20,291 bases of DNA from Geosiphon pyriformis (GCA_016748015.1 JAAOMT010000790.1:13479-33769), one strand, 5' to 3'. Numbered from the stretch's first letter, positions 1-9,737 are shown. Notes: generated from the letters alone by a model not told the origin. Numbers and translations are program-made.

Positions 1-78
1 TCTGAAAATAGTCCTAATTTTGTGACCCGTCTGTACGATTCTAAATTTTGGAATGATGATATTTTTCGCTTGAAATAA
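1..78 (+). CDS. Possible 3' end of an unidentified upstream gene (partial)
   Basis: Frame 1 is open from the first base of the window for 25 codons and ends at TAA (76-78). The composition (Phe, Trp, Asp, Arg, balanced codons, residues such as LYDSKFWNDD) looks more like protein-coding sequence than the AT-rich spacer that follows. It could be the last exon of a plus-strand gene that begins outside the window. No family is recognisable from 25 residues, and a chance open frame of this length is quite possible. Confidence 0.3.
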   Translation, partial: SENSPNFVTRLYDSKFWNDDIFRLK

Positions 79-800
79 CAAATAAATGCGTTGTACAAAA
101 AGCGCGTCATTTACTAGTATGACGAGTTTTATTGAAGTGAAAATTTATTACGATAAACGGCACATTATTGGACGGTCTGCTATTTGTGTTAAAAATTATC
201 TTAACCGACAAAAAATACTGATAATTAAAAAAGAAATAATAGAATGCTATTTTCATTAGAGAATTTCTTCGAAAGAAAAAAGTTAATTTTATTATACATA
301 TCGGATAAAAATAATCGTTATCTGTACATTGTCTTCCTAGATTTAGATCTTCAACTTTTACGTTCCCTATTCAAACGTTAATAAAAACCTGTTCTATATT
401 TTGAAAGTTAGGTTTCGCTGCAGCTCTGTGGGATAGAATCCCAAAACGGTAAATAATGCACATGTCTTAATAGTTCAAGAAACAGAGGAATTAATTGAAT
501 TTATGTAAAATTCTACTGCGTGAACAAAGTTTTATGAACTTCTTTCATGTCCAATTAGTTGGACTATCAATAAGATTTGTCTAATCATGTATAATAATAT
601 CAACTTTTATTGATTTTTTTATGTGAAAAAGGGAAAACAACAGCTCTTTTTTACTGTTGCTTCTCAACTTCCCTTGATAAATTTCTTGAAACTCCAGAAT
701 TTATGATTTCGGTTAAGAGATAGGTTCCGAATATAACTCTGTGCTGAAAAGTTTCTTAAAGACCCTTCACTTGTTAAAAAGCCTTAAGATTTCCGAAAAT
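79..800. other. Intergenic region, presumed promoter and 5' UTR of the ABC transporter gene
   Basis: This is moderately AT-rich sequence without a convincing coding frame on either strand. It should contain the promoter and 5' UTR of the gene starting at 801, but I see no unambiguous core promoter element. The reading frame of the downstream gene stays open upstream of 801 to a GTG at 741, but no in-frame ATG is seen there, so the region is treated as non-coding. Confidence 0.5.
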
Positions 801-3800
801 ATGGGCCAAGCATTGTCCACCGCCAACGCCTTAAAACCCTCATTCACGAGACGTAGTGCTGCTTTATTAGCCGCAGCCGGGTTGTTCGTGCTCTTGTACA
901 ACCTAAACGGACAACAGGAAAGACAACGGCAGGCGGCTGGACGTCAACCAGGGTCACGAGGAGGAACGGAAGCATCAGTTCAAGATGTTAGAAGCAGATC
1001 TAGAAGAGTAGGGGTTGATGCACGTTTTTTAGCACAAATGAAAAAATTGCTCCCTATCTGCATACCAGGTAACCAATATTTTGTGAATTCATATGAATAT
1101 CCTTAATAACTGGGACCTTATCTATCCTATGTGATTTTGGTACAGGCCTTGCCACCAAAGAGGTGACTCTGTTGGTAGGTTTGGCAATCGTCCTGGTTTT
1201 TAGAACATGGCTTGATATTTGGTGAGCAGTTTTTTTGATCGGGTTAAAGGGTGCTCTCTTCAATCAAATCTTCCATAAAGACTTTGTGTGTGAGGAATCA
1301 AGGATCACCGTTTCTGATCTTCATCGAGTCGATCCTGGGCTATTCCAATCTCGATCAAATTGGAAAGATTTCTTAAGAATCAGCGTTTGTTTAGACTTTG
1401 TAACACGTATGATTTCCATCTGAAAATATTGGTTTAATAACTGAAACTAATTATAAGTTCTTTTTGGGATCACTTGGAACAGGTTTTCGGGTTTCAATGG
1501 GTAAAATTTCGATCTCATCTGAGGATATTAGTCATATGATCCCTGAGCAATTTACATAATTTTTTTCATTTCTCATAGGCATGTGGTAAAAGCTATTGTA
1601 TCTCGAGACCGCAAAACCTTCTTAGCACGTGCTATTGTAGAGTTTGGCTATATGATGGTAAATTCAAACCCTTATTAGAAATTGAATGCTTGAAAGCTAT
1701 ACATATTCAAATCCTTCTTATTTTTTAGTGGCCTATGAGTGTAGTGAATAATTCACTAAAAATGTGCATTAGCGCCTTAGCTTTATCTTTCAGAAAACGA
1801 TTGACACGGGTTAATGACTTTAATTCCCGATTTTTCTTTTAAAATTCAATCTATAGCCTAAATTTAACTATTAATTTATTTTTTTAAAAGTACGCGCATG
1901 AACAATACCTTAAAGATATTGCCTTTTACAAAATATCCCACGTTGATAACCGAATTCAGAATCCTGATCAACTACTCACACAGGTACGTTGAAAATAATA
2001 CTTTGCATCACAATGCTTGCCTTCCTTACTTTAATAAAATAAAACTTGACATGTACTTTAGGATATTGACAAGTTTGCCGAAAATTTGAGCCATTTATTT
2101 TCAGATATCGGCAAACCCTTGGTCGATATCATTCTATTTGCTTGGAAATTGGGGGAAGCTATGTTAGTGCTTATTTTTACTAGTTCTCTTCCCTTCATCC
2201 ATAAGATTGCAATTTAAATTTCTTGACTCCCATACGCCAATTCAGAGGTCGAGAAGGTAAATTAACTTCAATTTACTGTCGAATTCAAATTCATACATAA
2301 AAATGTTTGACACGAGGCTACATTCTATTTTTTAGCCCCAATCTATATGATTACATATTTCCTATTGTCCGGTTCTATTCTTCGGGCAATGTCTCCACCA
2401 TTTAGAAAGTGTATGTACAATTTTTTTGCTCTTCATCTTTGATTTGCTATTTCACATTCATCAACCAATATATCTCTAATTTATTTAATTAGTGAACGCT
2501 ATCGAACAAAAGTTCGAGGGAGATTTCCGTTTTACTCATGTATTAGACTTATTTTTTACATTATGTTTTCCTACTTAAAAGGAAGTTCTATATTGATTCG
2601 ATTAAATTTCTTTAGTCACGCATCATGACTTATTCGGAGGAAATTGCATTTTATGGCGGTGGCGAACGAGAGAAGAGTTTAGTGAATAGCAGTTTCGATA
2701 AGATTTTGCGGCATGTAAAAAAAATATATCGCCTTCGTTTCGCAAATGGTATTTTGGATTCTGTGTTGGTGAAATATTGTTCCACTATGACCGCATATTA
2801 GTGAGTTACGCTTCTCTGTTATGCATAAACGTGTTCTATGAGCTGAAATAATAATGTGATTTAATTTAATTTGGCATTTTCAAGCTTGCTGGCTAGGCCT
2901 GTGTTTAATCCAAATTATGGTAAGGAAAATCTTAAAGTCATTCAATTTCAAATATCCGTGGCTTTAGTTTAATTTTAAATCTTTTATTCAGCTACTGAGT
3001 ATATGGGAAAACTCGGCGCTGACCCAACAAAAATTATGGAAGATTATTCGCGAAATTGTAATTTTAATCAATCATTACCTATATTCAAGTAGCTAGATCA
3101 ACTTTTTCCTCTAAATTCCCTTGATCACTTTTAAAAAACTAGCTGGATACCTCGTGAATTTGTCACAGGCAGTTGGCAGATTAATTTTAGCTGGCCGTGA
3201 TTTGCCTAGATTCGCAGGCTATGCGGTGCGTCATGATTAATAATCAAAATATTAATTGCTAAGTTGCTATCCTTTGAAAACTAAACACATCGATTGTTTC
3301 TAGTCCCGCATATCAGAATTATTTGAAGTCCTCGAAGATGTCAATAAGGGTCGATACGAACGAACTATAAGTTCAAATGAAGCCAATATTACCAAAGGTA
3401 TTTTGATAATAAAAATATTTGGCTATTTGAGAAATTTGATCGAGTAAGAGTCATCGATCAACAATCTCTTATCGTTAAGGTATAACCCCAGCTGATATCA
3501 AGGGTCGGGTTATTATACAAGATAGCGCCATTCTTTTTGACCACGTTCCTATCATAACGCCAAATCACGATGTATTGGTAGGTCTTTCACTTTTAAGTTG
3601 TGATATTTGAGCTAAAGTAATAATCTTTAATTCCTTATTGAACTTTAGATTAAAGATTTGTCATTCAAAGTTGAGAAAGGAATGAATTGTCTGATTATGG
3701 GACCAAATGGATGCGTATGTAATATTTATCATTGCTTAAAAAAATAATGTAACTTATCATGAATGTTTTTTTGAAATTTTTATTTCTAGGGAAAAAGTTC

Positions 3801-5106
3801 TCTTTTCCGAATTCTTGGTGACCTATGGCCTTTATTTGGTTGGTTATTTTCCATATGACCAATTTCTCCAGAAATGACTCATTTTGCGAATTTAGGAAAT
3901 TTCTTTTTTAACCAACAGATGGCACTGTCAAAAAACCTTCTGCCTCGAAACTGTTTTATGTGCCTCAGAAGCCATATTTGGCACTTGGGACTCTGCGAGA
4001 TCAAGTAAGTGTGTGAGTTCAACTAGGTGTGTGAGTTTAACTTGTAAAAAATTTCGGTCTCAGTACTGAACAATTAAAACCATCTTGAATCTCATTTGCA
4101 AATGATGTCTACAGATAATCTATCCCGACACCAAAAGTCAAGCCCGTAGCAAAGGCTATAATGATGAGATCTTGTTGGAATTGCTCAATGTTCTACATTT
4201 TGATTATATAGTAGAACGAGAAGGCTGGGATTCTGTACGGGATTGGACGGAGGCTCTAATGGGGAGTGAAAAACAGGTATTTAAATCATCCCTTCTCAAA
4301 TATTGCTTTTTCCAACAGATACATACTTTTTATGATAACTCATCCTTATTTTGTAATCTCAAAGCGAGTGGCTATGGCGAGGCTTTTTTACCATAAGCCT
4401 CAATTTGTAAGTCATTGCTTTCTCTGATTTTTTTCAAATGGAATAGCTCTGTTGATGACTCATTGTAACAATTTACAAAAGGCGATATTGGATGAGTGTA
4501 CAAGCGTCTTTAATACCGAGATTGAAGGCGCTATGTATAGACATGCGCGTGAATTAGGGATCACTCTGCTCACTGTTTCTCATCGTCAATCTTTGGTGAG
4601 GGTCACATCTTTAACTGAAGAATTTTTTTAACATATATTCCAAAGTTTAATCCTTTAATTATTTTCATGGATGAAAATTGTGATCTCAGCGTAAGTATTT
4701 ATAAATTTATTAAAGCACCCATGGCTTTAATTTATCTTATTAATTATTCCCATTTATTCATAGTTCAATACCATGAATGGCTACTTCGTTTCGATGGCGA
4801 AGGCAATTATGAATTCAGAAAGTGCGACCTCGATTCTCAATTTTGCAATTTTTTTTCATAGCCAAGTTAATAGTTAACTAAGGTGATTAATGATGCTTAC
4901 AATCAAATTATTTGCCCAGGCTTGAAGAAGGTGATACAACGATCCCATTTTCATTTACGCAAAGTAAAGCATCCACATCTGCTGGTGTTTCAAGTAAAAA
5001 CAAACTTGATCACACAATTTCTATTGAGCAAGAAGGGGAAGGTGAAGATGAAGGAGAAGAAGCTGACAATGAAAATAATGGCTCAACGAGTAGTGGGTCC
5101 GATTAA
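801..5106 (+). CDS. Peroxisomal ABC half-transporter, subfamily D (ALDP/Pxa-like), about 724 aa, intron-rich
   Basis: ABCD proteins are peroxisomal half-transporters that dimerise and import long- or very-long-chain acyl-CoA for beta-oxidation. ATG 801 has A at -3 and G at +4. Spliced residues in order: hydrophobic N-terminal segment at 17-34; membrane segments around 91-115 and beyond; the ABCD loop LRAMSPPF; the EAA-like motif [10 protein letters not shown] at 289-298; Walker A GPNGCGKSS (488-496); Q-loop Gln525; signature LMGSEKQ (585-591); Walker B AILDE (606-610); H-loop His639; family-typical RFDGEG; then an acidic Ser-rich tail to TAA at 5104-5106. The length suits the family (about 650-750 aa). 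The conceptual protein aligns with the family without gaps through every splice junction but one. Odd points are the signature (LSGGEKQ expected), a divergent D-loop, and a missing base between exons 22 and 23. It could be the Pxa1 or the Pxa2 type, so no symbol is given. Confidence 0.92.
1483..1500 (+). other. 18-nt microexon of the ABCD gene
   Basis: The exon is preceded by AG (1481-1482) and followed by GTAAAA. It supplies the end of a split Trp codon and five codons (FSGFN), plus two bases of a Gly codon. Adding exactly these residues makes the segment from TWLDIW to HVVKAIV colinear with other ABCD proteins without a gap. Skipping it would change neither frame nor length by more than six residues, so RNA evidence should confirm it. 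Confidence 0.78.
2246..2256 (+). other. 11-nt microexon of the ABCD gene
   Basis: Between the donor at 2163 (GTTAGT) and the acceptor before 2336, only an 11-nt piece bounded by AG (2244-2245) and GTAAAT (2257) restores the phase. It gives the residues IGRE and one base of a Gly/Ala codon, linking KLGEA to APIYMITYF. The flanking introns are then 83 and 79 nt, the normal size for this gene. Confidence 0.75.
4008..4042. repeat. 17/18-nt tandem duplication inside intron 19
   Basis: Two near-identical units, AGTGTGTGAGTTCAACT at 4008-4024 and AGGTGTGTGAGTTTAACT at 4025-4042, lie just after the donor site GTAAGT of intron 4005-4114. The duplication explains why this intron is about 20 nt longer than most in the gene. 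Confidence 0.8.
4690..4690 (+). other. Candidate single-nucleotide exon (C) of the ABCD gene
   Basis: Exon 22 ends in phase 0 at 4595 (donor GTGAGG). The next family-conserved exon ([13 protein letters not shown], from 4764) needs one preceding base. Within the interval, only C4690 sits directly between AG (4688-4689) and a perfect GTAAGT donor. Using it makes a CTT Leu codon, restores the frame, keeps the expected one residue between HRQSL and QYH, and splits a 168-nt gap into introns of 94 and 73 nt. The alternatives are a one-base loss in this allele or a sequence error. Confidence 0.5.
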
Positions 5107-5950
5107 AAGTGCTCTTCTCAAACTGGTTTGTGCGCCGCGCCACACGTCTCAAATAAGGCATTCAATCATTACATCCAACTCCCCATAAGAATTTGCCGCT
5201 ACCCTCTATTTTAAGCGCTGCTCGCCCAACCCCCTTTGGGATTGTATAGAAACAGTCCACCACCCCTCCATTTATGGATATAAATCTTAAAAGCACACGA
5301 CATACGAAGCTTACTTTGGTTAATGGTATGTAGATAAATCTGAAAAAACTGGTACATAATATATAGGATTTGGGGACGCTATTTAATATCAAACGGTATT
5401 GGTGGTGATAGATTATTTCAATAGTCTTTAAGGAATCTCATTAAGAACGTGGGAAAGTATTTAGCAAATCTTTTGTCGAGTTCTTTAGACTATCTATCAT
5501 AGATGGGTGATTGTTTTCCTAGACTGATTGAGTGAAAGAGGGCAGTCATATATCATTGTTGTCGATTTCACTGACTCTTATTTGCCCAAGTTCACTATTT
5601 AAGCTTTTGAGATGATGCGATGCGTAAAAACAAATTAGATACAGTTTGGTTATTTTAATAATTGTGGCTGAGCCACTTTTTATTAATGATTTCAAAAAGT
5701 GTGGATGTAAGATATGGTGTTAAAATTATTTTGTGAATAAAATGATTTTAATTTTGTCCCATTTTTAATTAAATGGTAAGCAAATTTAATTGATGAATAA
5801 TTTAAAAAATTGTGATAAATAATAACTAAAATAATTTATTAATAAAATGGGGCATGCTGCGGAGGATGATGTTGTTTTCGCTAATGATGGCTTTTTTTTC
5901 TTCATAAGTCCATGCTTACTAATTTCTAGTTCACTTCGTCTCTTAGTAAT
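5107..5950. other. 3' flank of the ABCD gene, no further gene recognised
   Basis: This stretch has more ordinary base composition near 5110-5300 and becomes AT-rich after about 5650. It should hold the 3' UTR; AATAAA-like strings occur around 5730-5745 but are too common here to call a site. The only long frame (minus strand, 5162-5392) gives a low-complexity product with no recognisable motif, so I do not call it a gene. Confidence 0.5.
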
Positions 5951-6770
5951 AAAGAATTAAAAAAATTTGTTAATTGCTTTCAACAGCAAATAAAAAATAC
6001 AAAAACCAACTGAATAATAATCGCAATTCTCTTTATTCTCTAGTCAAAAAATTTAAAAAAAATAATCAATATTAAAATAAGCCAAAATAAAAAATTATTT
6101 AAAAGATTATTTAAAATTATTAAAATCCAATTTTATAATATTATTATCAATCAAGTTAATATTAATATACACAAAATTAATATTATATTAACTAAATAAT
6201 AAAAACAAAACTATTATTATATATACAAACTATAATTTAAAAATTATAGGTTTTTAACTTTGATTTTTAATATATTTTATTTTAAAAATTCATTAACAAT
6301 ACATTAATTTGTGTAAGCCATTATTAAAAATTGTAGCTTAAACATATTTTAATATATAATATACAAATTTTAAATTTAAATTAATACAGTTTTGAATATT
6401 GTTTTATTTTTACAATATAATAAGTAATTAAACAAATTAATTAAATAAAAGTTTGTGTTAAAATTATTAATAAAAACAAATTATTTACATAATATTAAAA
6501 AATATATTATTTAAAATATATATTATTATTTTTAAATTATATTTATTTTTGTAAGCTTTTTTATTTAATAAATTTTTACTTTTTAAAATTATTACTATTT
6601 TATTATATAATTGGTTAATTTTTTATATAATTTATAATTTTGTTAATTTTTAATTAATGATAATATTACAAAATAAATAAAAATTTAATAATACTTTAAA
6701 CTTTAATACTTATAATAATATATTTTTAAAAGTTTTTTATTAAATATAATTATATTTAAATTTAAAAAAA

Positions 6771-6820
6771 TATTATTAAAATTTAAAATAATATTATTAA
6801 AATTTAAAATAATATTATTT
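6771..6820. repeat. 21-bp AT-only tandem repeat, about 2.4 copies
   Basis: A unit starting TATTATTAAAATTTAAAA begins at 6771 and repeats exactly at 6792, with a partial third copy from 6813. The unit is nearly palindromic around AAAATTTAAAA. In sequence this AT-rich, short repeats arise easily, so no function is implied. Confidence 0.65.
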
Positions 6821-6891
6821 AAAAACAATTTTTATTTATATTATTTAAATTTACTTAAATTAAAAATTAATAAATTTTTTTGTAAATTTAT

Positions 6892-7068
6892 TGTGTATTA
6901 AGAGACTAATATGCTGAGGCTGTCATAATTTTTAATGAAAAAATAAAAGCTGCTTCTATTTTTATTAAATATATAGAACATCTGATGAAATTATATCACA
7001 TTAAGATATGGCTTTGAGATCTAAACATAAAGTAGACATAAAAAAAGCTGGATTGGTCAGAAATAATA
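6892..7068 (+). pseudogene. Possible relic of coding sequence in the AT-rich block
   Basis: One plus-strand frame reads with protein-like composition (residues such as YAEAVIIFNEK and KYIEHLMKLYH) and is interrupted by in-frame stops. G+C is higher than in the surrounding AT desert. It could be the remains of a transposon gene. I do not recognise the family, and a chance frame cannot be excluded. Confidence 0.15.
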
Positions 7069-7231
7069 ATTTAATTTTAGATTTATTATATAGTATAATG
7101 TCTATATTATTAAATATAATAGTTTAATTGCTTGATATAATAAAATCTTTTGTAATTAGTTTTAATAAATACAAACTGTGCTCTTTTTTTTCTGGTTTGA
7201 GTAGAAATATATATGTTAGTATAGACATTTA

Positions 7232-7984
7232 ATGTTGTTTTGTCTGGTCTAAATGACTGGCTATATGTAATAAAAATATAAGCTATATTTAGTTTAAGTT
7301 ACTTAGTTTGGTTTTATGTACTAGATAACAATTGGGCTTTACTCATTAAATATTAATAAAAAATATTTTATTGTAAATAAATAATAAAAACCAAATATTT
7401 ATTATATATTACTATTTTAATTAAAATTATTTGGTTTTTTATATATTATTTTAAAATAAAAATTATATTTATTTATTATAAATTTTTGATAATTAGCTTT
7501 TAAAATAATATTTTTAAGTAATTTTTTATTATTATAAATGTTTAATTAAAATAATATTTTAATAAAAATTAATAAAAATATTTTAGTAATATTATAAATT
7601 TAAGTAATTATTATTTTTCTAATTAATTTTGAATTATAAATATTAAATTTTTTTATTAATAATTTAATATAATCAAAATATTACTTATTTATTATTAAAA
7701 AATTTTTTGTTATTATTAAATTAAATAAAAATATTAAATAAAAAATAATTACATATTTTGCTTTTTTATTAACAAATAAATTTATTTAAAAATATTATAA
7801 AATAAAAATAAATAAAAATATTTAAATTTTATATTTTTATACAAAATATAATTTTTTTATATTAAAATTAATAAATGTAATTTAACTACTACTTAAAAAC
7901 ATATAATTATACAAAATTCTATATTAAATATAATTTATGCTTTTTTTACATATAATTAGCTATTCAGACCAATTAAAACAGTAT
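7232..7984. repeat. Degenerate inverted repeat, arms 7232-7290 and 7926-7984
   Basis: The reverse complement of 7926-7984 aligns with 7232-7290 without gaps at roughly 70-75% identity by hand count, including the G+C-bearing blocks TGTTTT, TGGTCT and TATATGTAA. Weaker similarity appears to continue inward and outward. It could be the terminal repeats of a decayed DNA transposon of about 0.75 kb, or two oppositely oriented copies of a short repeat. High AT content raises chance identity, so the call is tentative. Confidence 0.4.
7386..7439. repeat. 12-bp perfect inverted repeat in the AT-rich block
   Basis: AAAAACCAAATA (7386-7397) and its exact reverse complement TATTTGGTTTTT (7428-7439) flank a 30-nt AT-only spacer. 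It could form a hairpin. No gene end lies nearby, so it is not called a terminator. Confidence 0.5.
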
Positions 7985-8985
7985 TATACATCTAAATTAT
8001 TTACTACAAAAAAGTTTCACAAAAAACCAAACTACATATTGTTTAAACAAAAATATAGACCAAATTACATATAAATATTTAACTTAATGCCAAAATTTTA
8101 AATTATTTTACAAAACTATATGGAAGTTAAATTAATTATAGCCAAAATTACAAATTTATTATATGGTAAAAAACTATGTTTTTTATAATACACTTTCAAT
8201 TTGATTATTATAGCCAAAGTTTAGATTTGTAACTTTTGGTAAAATACTAAATTAAATTAATATTAACAATCTATTATTTGACTTATTTCCCAATAAACTT
8301 GTCATATTAGTTACTCAATTTTTTATCATGAAACTTTTAACTAATAATATATATAAACAATTAAAAAATTCAGCTTTGTAAAAAGAATAAATTACTATAT
8401 AGTTATTAGTACAAACATTCAACAAACTAATTTATTCTCTAATAGTATCTGAAATCAAATTTTTTTTGGCATAATTATCTTGTGTGCATAAAAACATATA
8501 ATCTAAGTTTTTTATCAAACCACACCAAATACACAGCACACTAAAATAATTCAGATCATATAATTTTTTTTTTAACTATAAGCAGTTGGCAGTATAAGAC
8601 TTTTATAAAATATAATCAAAGTATTGCAAAAGCAGAACTTGTGAAGTTAGACTGAATTTAATCATTAAAGTACTATATACTAAAAATCTAATGCATATTT
8701 ACAAGGTTGTAAAAAGATTTGTTTACAATATTATTTATATACTTAAATTCTTAGCTAACAAAATTAATGGTCTCAAAAAGACTTCTAATAAAGTTATGGA
8801 TGTTTTCAAAGATAGATTTGTTTTCTATAACAAAGAAGTAATATAATATTCTAATAGGCAGAGTAGAATTAAATATGATGACTACATCAACAAAAAAATT
8901 AGCATGTTTATTATTGTTACTCATAAAAATATAGGAAATATTATAGCATGATTATTAGCCAATCAGAAGTAGGTATAGTAAATGT

Positions 8986-9112
8986 GGAATTCCAGAATTT
9001 CTCTCAGGAATTGCAGGATTTCAAGAATTTCAGAATTCTCCAACAAAGAATCGCAGGATTCCAGAATTCCAAGATTCCTGTTATGAAGAATTGAGGAATT
9101 GAGGAATCTCAA
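8986..9112. repeat. GAATT-rich array with 40-bp higher-order period, upstream of the LTR TATA box
   Basis: Thirteen GAATT/GATT-type motifs occur at 7-9 or 13-15 bp steps. Three larger units start at 9006 (AGGAATTG), 9046 (AAGAATCG) and 9086 (AAGAATTG), exactly 40 bp apart, and the array ends just before the TATA box. Three perfect TTCnnGAA inverted motifs lie at 8990-8997, 9020-9027 and 9059-9066, the core arrangement of heat-shock-factor sites. An enhancer role is inferred. Confidence 0.7.
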
Positions 9113-9117
9113 TTATG

Positions 9118-9125
9118 TATATATA
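9118..9125 (+). promoter_or_regulatory. TATA box of the element 1 LTR
   Basis: TATATATA lies directly after the GAATT array and about 86 nt before AATAAA. Element 2 has the same spacing (84 nt). It is the likely core promoter for the element's RNA. A TATA match in AT-rich DNA is weak evidence by itself; the conserved spacing is the main support. Confidence 0.55.
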
Positions 9126-9203
9126 GCAGCAGGACTAGAAGCTAAAAAGACAGATCTCTTAGTTTAGATTTAATCTAAGCAACTTTCCAAATTACAATCA
9201 TCT

Positions 9204-9209
9204 AATAAA
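9204..9209 (+). terminator. Polyadenylation signal AATAAA in the element 1 LTR
   Basis: AATAAA sits about 86 nt after the TATA box, as in the other LTR. In an LTR this is the signal used by the 3' copy, which defines the R/U5 boundary shortly downstream. Confidence 0.45.
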
Positions 9210-9341
9210 TAACTATTTGTTATCTCAAACTCATTTCCATTATCAACACTTCATGTTAATAGTAATTGATACTTAATCACACTAGAACAATAGCTCTTGA
9301 TCATGGCTATTGACAGAATACTAACTTGTAAATCACCTTGG

Positions 9342-9401
9342 CTTATTTTTTTTTTTCTTTATTTTATTTTTTTTTCTTTATTTTTTTGCTTTGATTTTAT
9401 T
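9342..9401 (+). other. T-rich tract in U5 of the element 1 LTR
   Basis: A run of T interrupted mainly by C and A (CTTTATTTT-like) covers about 60 nt. The element 2 LTR has a similar tract at about 16490-16531 in the same order relative to TATA and AATAAA. Its role is unknown; it could act in RNA processing or simply be expanded low-complexity DNA. Confidence 0.5.
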
Positions 9402-9441
9402 GTTGTTTACTAACTCTATTGAGGATTAACGTGTGGAACAC

Positions 9442-9449
9442 TGACGTCA
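9442..9449. promoter_or_regulatory. Perfect CRE/ATF palindrome TGACGTCA in U5
   Basis: TGACGTCA is the consensus site of CREB/ATF-type bZIP factors. It lies downstream of the presumed transcription start within the LTR, flanked by related GGATTAACGTG and GGATAAACGTA strings. One octamer can occur by chance and element 2 has no equivalent, so a regulatory role is speculative. Confidence 0.3.
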
Positions 9450-9737
9450 GGATAAACGTAACTGGTAAAAGACCCAGAAATAAGGGTAGAACACTCAATT
9501 GAGGATAGCTTACCAGGAAGAATACCGGCCATCAAGCTAAGAAAAAAATTGACGAAACTGTGGTTTCGGGAAGCTATGGAAAAAACTATCACCATTGAAT
9601 CTCTGTTCATTATACAAAGAACTCAACCAAACCCTTCAGATACCAAACCTTTAGATCATTGACAACGAGAATAGCTTTGAGCACCAAGTTACAGGTTCAT
9701 ATTTAATTCAACACCAGAAATTGTCACTTGTAACATT

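Larger units (their letters stand above)
801..5106 (+). other. Exon-intron map of the ABCD gene
   Basis: Exons inferred from GT-AG sites, reading phase and family colinearity: 801-1068, 1146-1221, 1483-1500, 1579-1657, 1729-1809, 1891-1983, 2062-2162, 2246-2256, 2336-2410, 2493-2539, 2616-2800, 2885-2919, 2992-3057, 3143-3225, 3304-3397, 3480-3577, 3649-3714, 3790-3838, 3919-4004, 4115-4276, 4365-4406, 4482-4595, 4764-4821, 4920-5106, plus the candidate one-base exon at 4690. Most introns are 71-88 nt. The exceptions are 1222-1482 (261 nt), 4005-4114 (110 nt, with a tandem duplication), 4822-4919 (98 nt) and 4596-4763 (168 nt if undivided, 94 + 73 nt if split at 4690). With the extra base the exon total is 2175 nt, an exact multiple of three ending at the stop. 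The last splice (4821 to 4920) is the least certain because family conservation ends there. Confidence 0.8.
5951..8914. other. About 3 kb extremely AT-rich, gene-free block
   Basis: Many 60-base rows here contain fewer than eight G or C, and some only one (for example 6481-6540). No coding frame, tRNA or rRNA is recognisable. Degenerate direct and inverted repeats occur within it. Slightly less AT-rich islands around 6892-7330 and 7940-8060 may be remnants of inserted DNA. The block ends where the LTR of element 1 begins. Confidence 0.7.
8915..9735 (+). repeat. 5' LTR of element 1 (about 821 bp)
   Basis: It begins TGTTAC and ends GTAACA, an inverted pair that element 2 shares. The end is fixed by the primer binding site two bases later. 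The start is supported by resemblance of its first about 45 bases to the start of the element 2 LTR (TGTTAC, then TAGCAT and TTA blocks). Inside are a repeat array (8986-9112), a TATA box (9118), AATAAA (9204) and a T-rich tract (9342-9401). The 3' LTR is not in the window, so the boundaries rest on these features and not on a repeat pair. Confidence 0.65.

Noticed and set aside
1235-1423. 62-codon frame inside the long intron 1222-1482.
   Set aside because: ABCD family alignment is gapless across the splice without it, apart from the 18-nt exon at 1483; no homology is seen.
4667-4861. Open frame of 64 codons starting at ATG 4667 and running into the QYHEW exon.
   Set aside because: Its first part is intron sequence read in the same phase by chance; it would insert over 30 residues not found in ABCD proteins. 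Only 4764-4821 is supported as exon.
5162-5392. Minus-strand frame of 76 codons in the 3' flank of the ABCD gene.
   Set aside because: No recognisable motif, no conserved start context and no splice support; it is probably a chance frame.
5951-8914. Inserted mitochondrial DNA as an explanation of the AT-rich block.
   Set aside because: No mitochondrial gene, tRNA or rRNA signature can be read in it; AT-richness alone is not evidence.
9416-9610. Minus-strand frame of 64 codons in the element 1 LTR.
   Set aside because: It lies in U5 of the LTR, has no motif and no counterpart in the other LTR.
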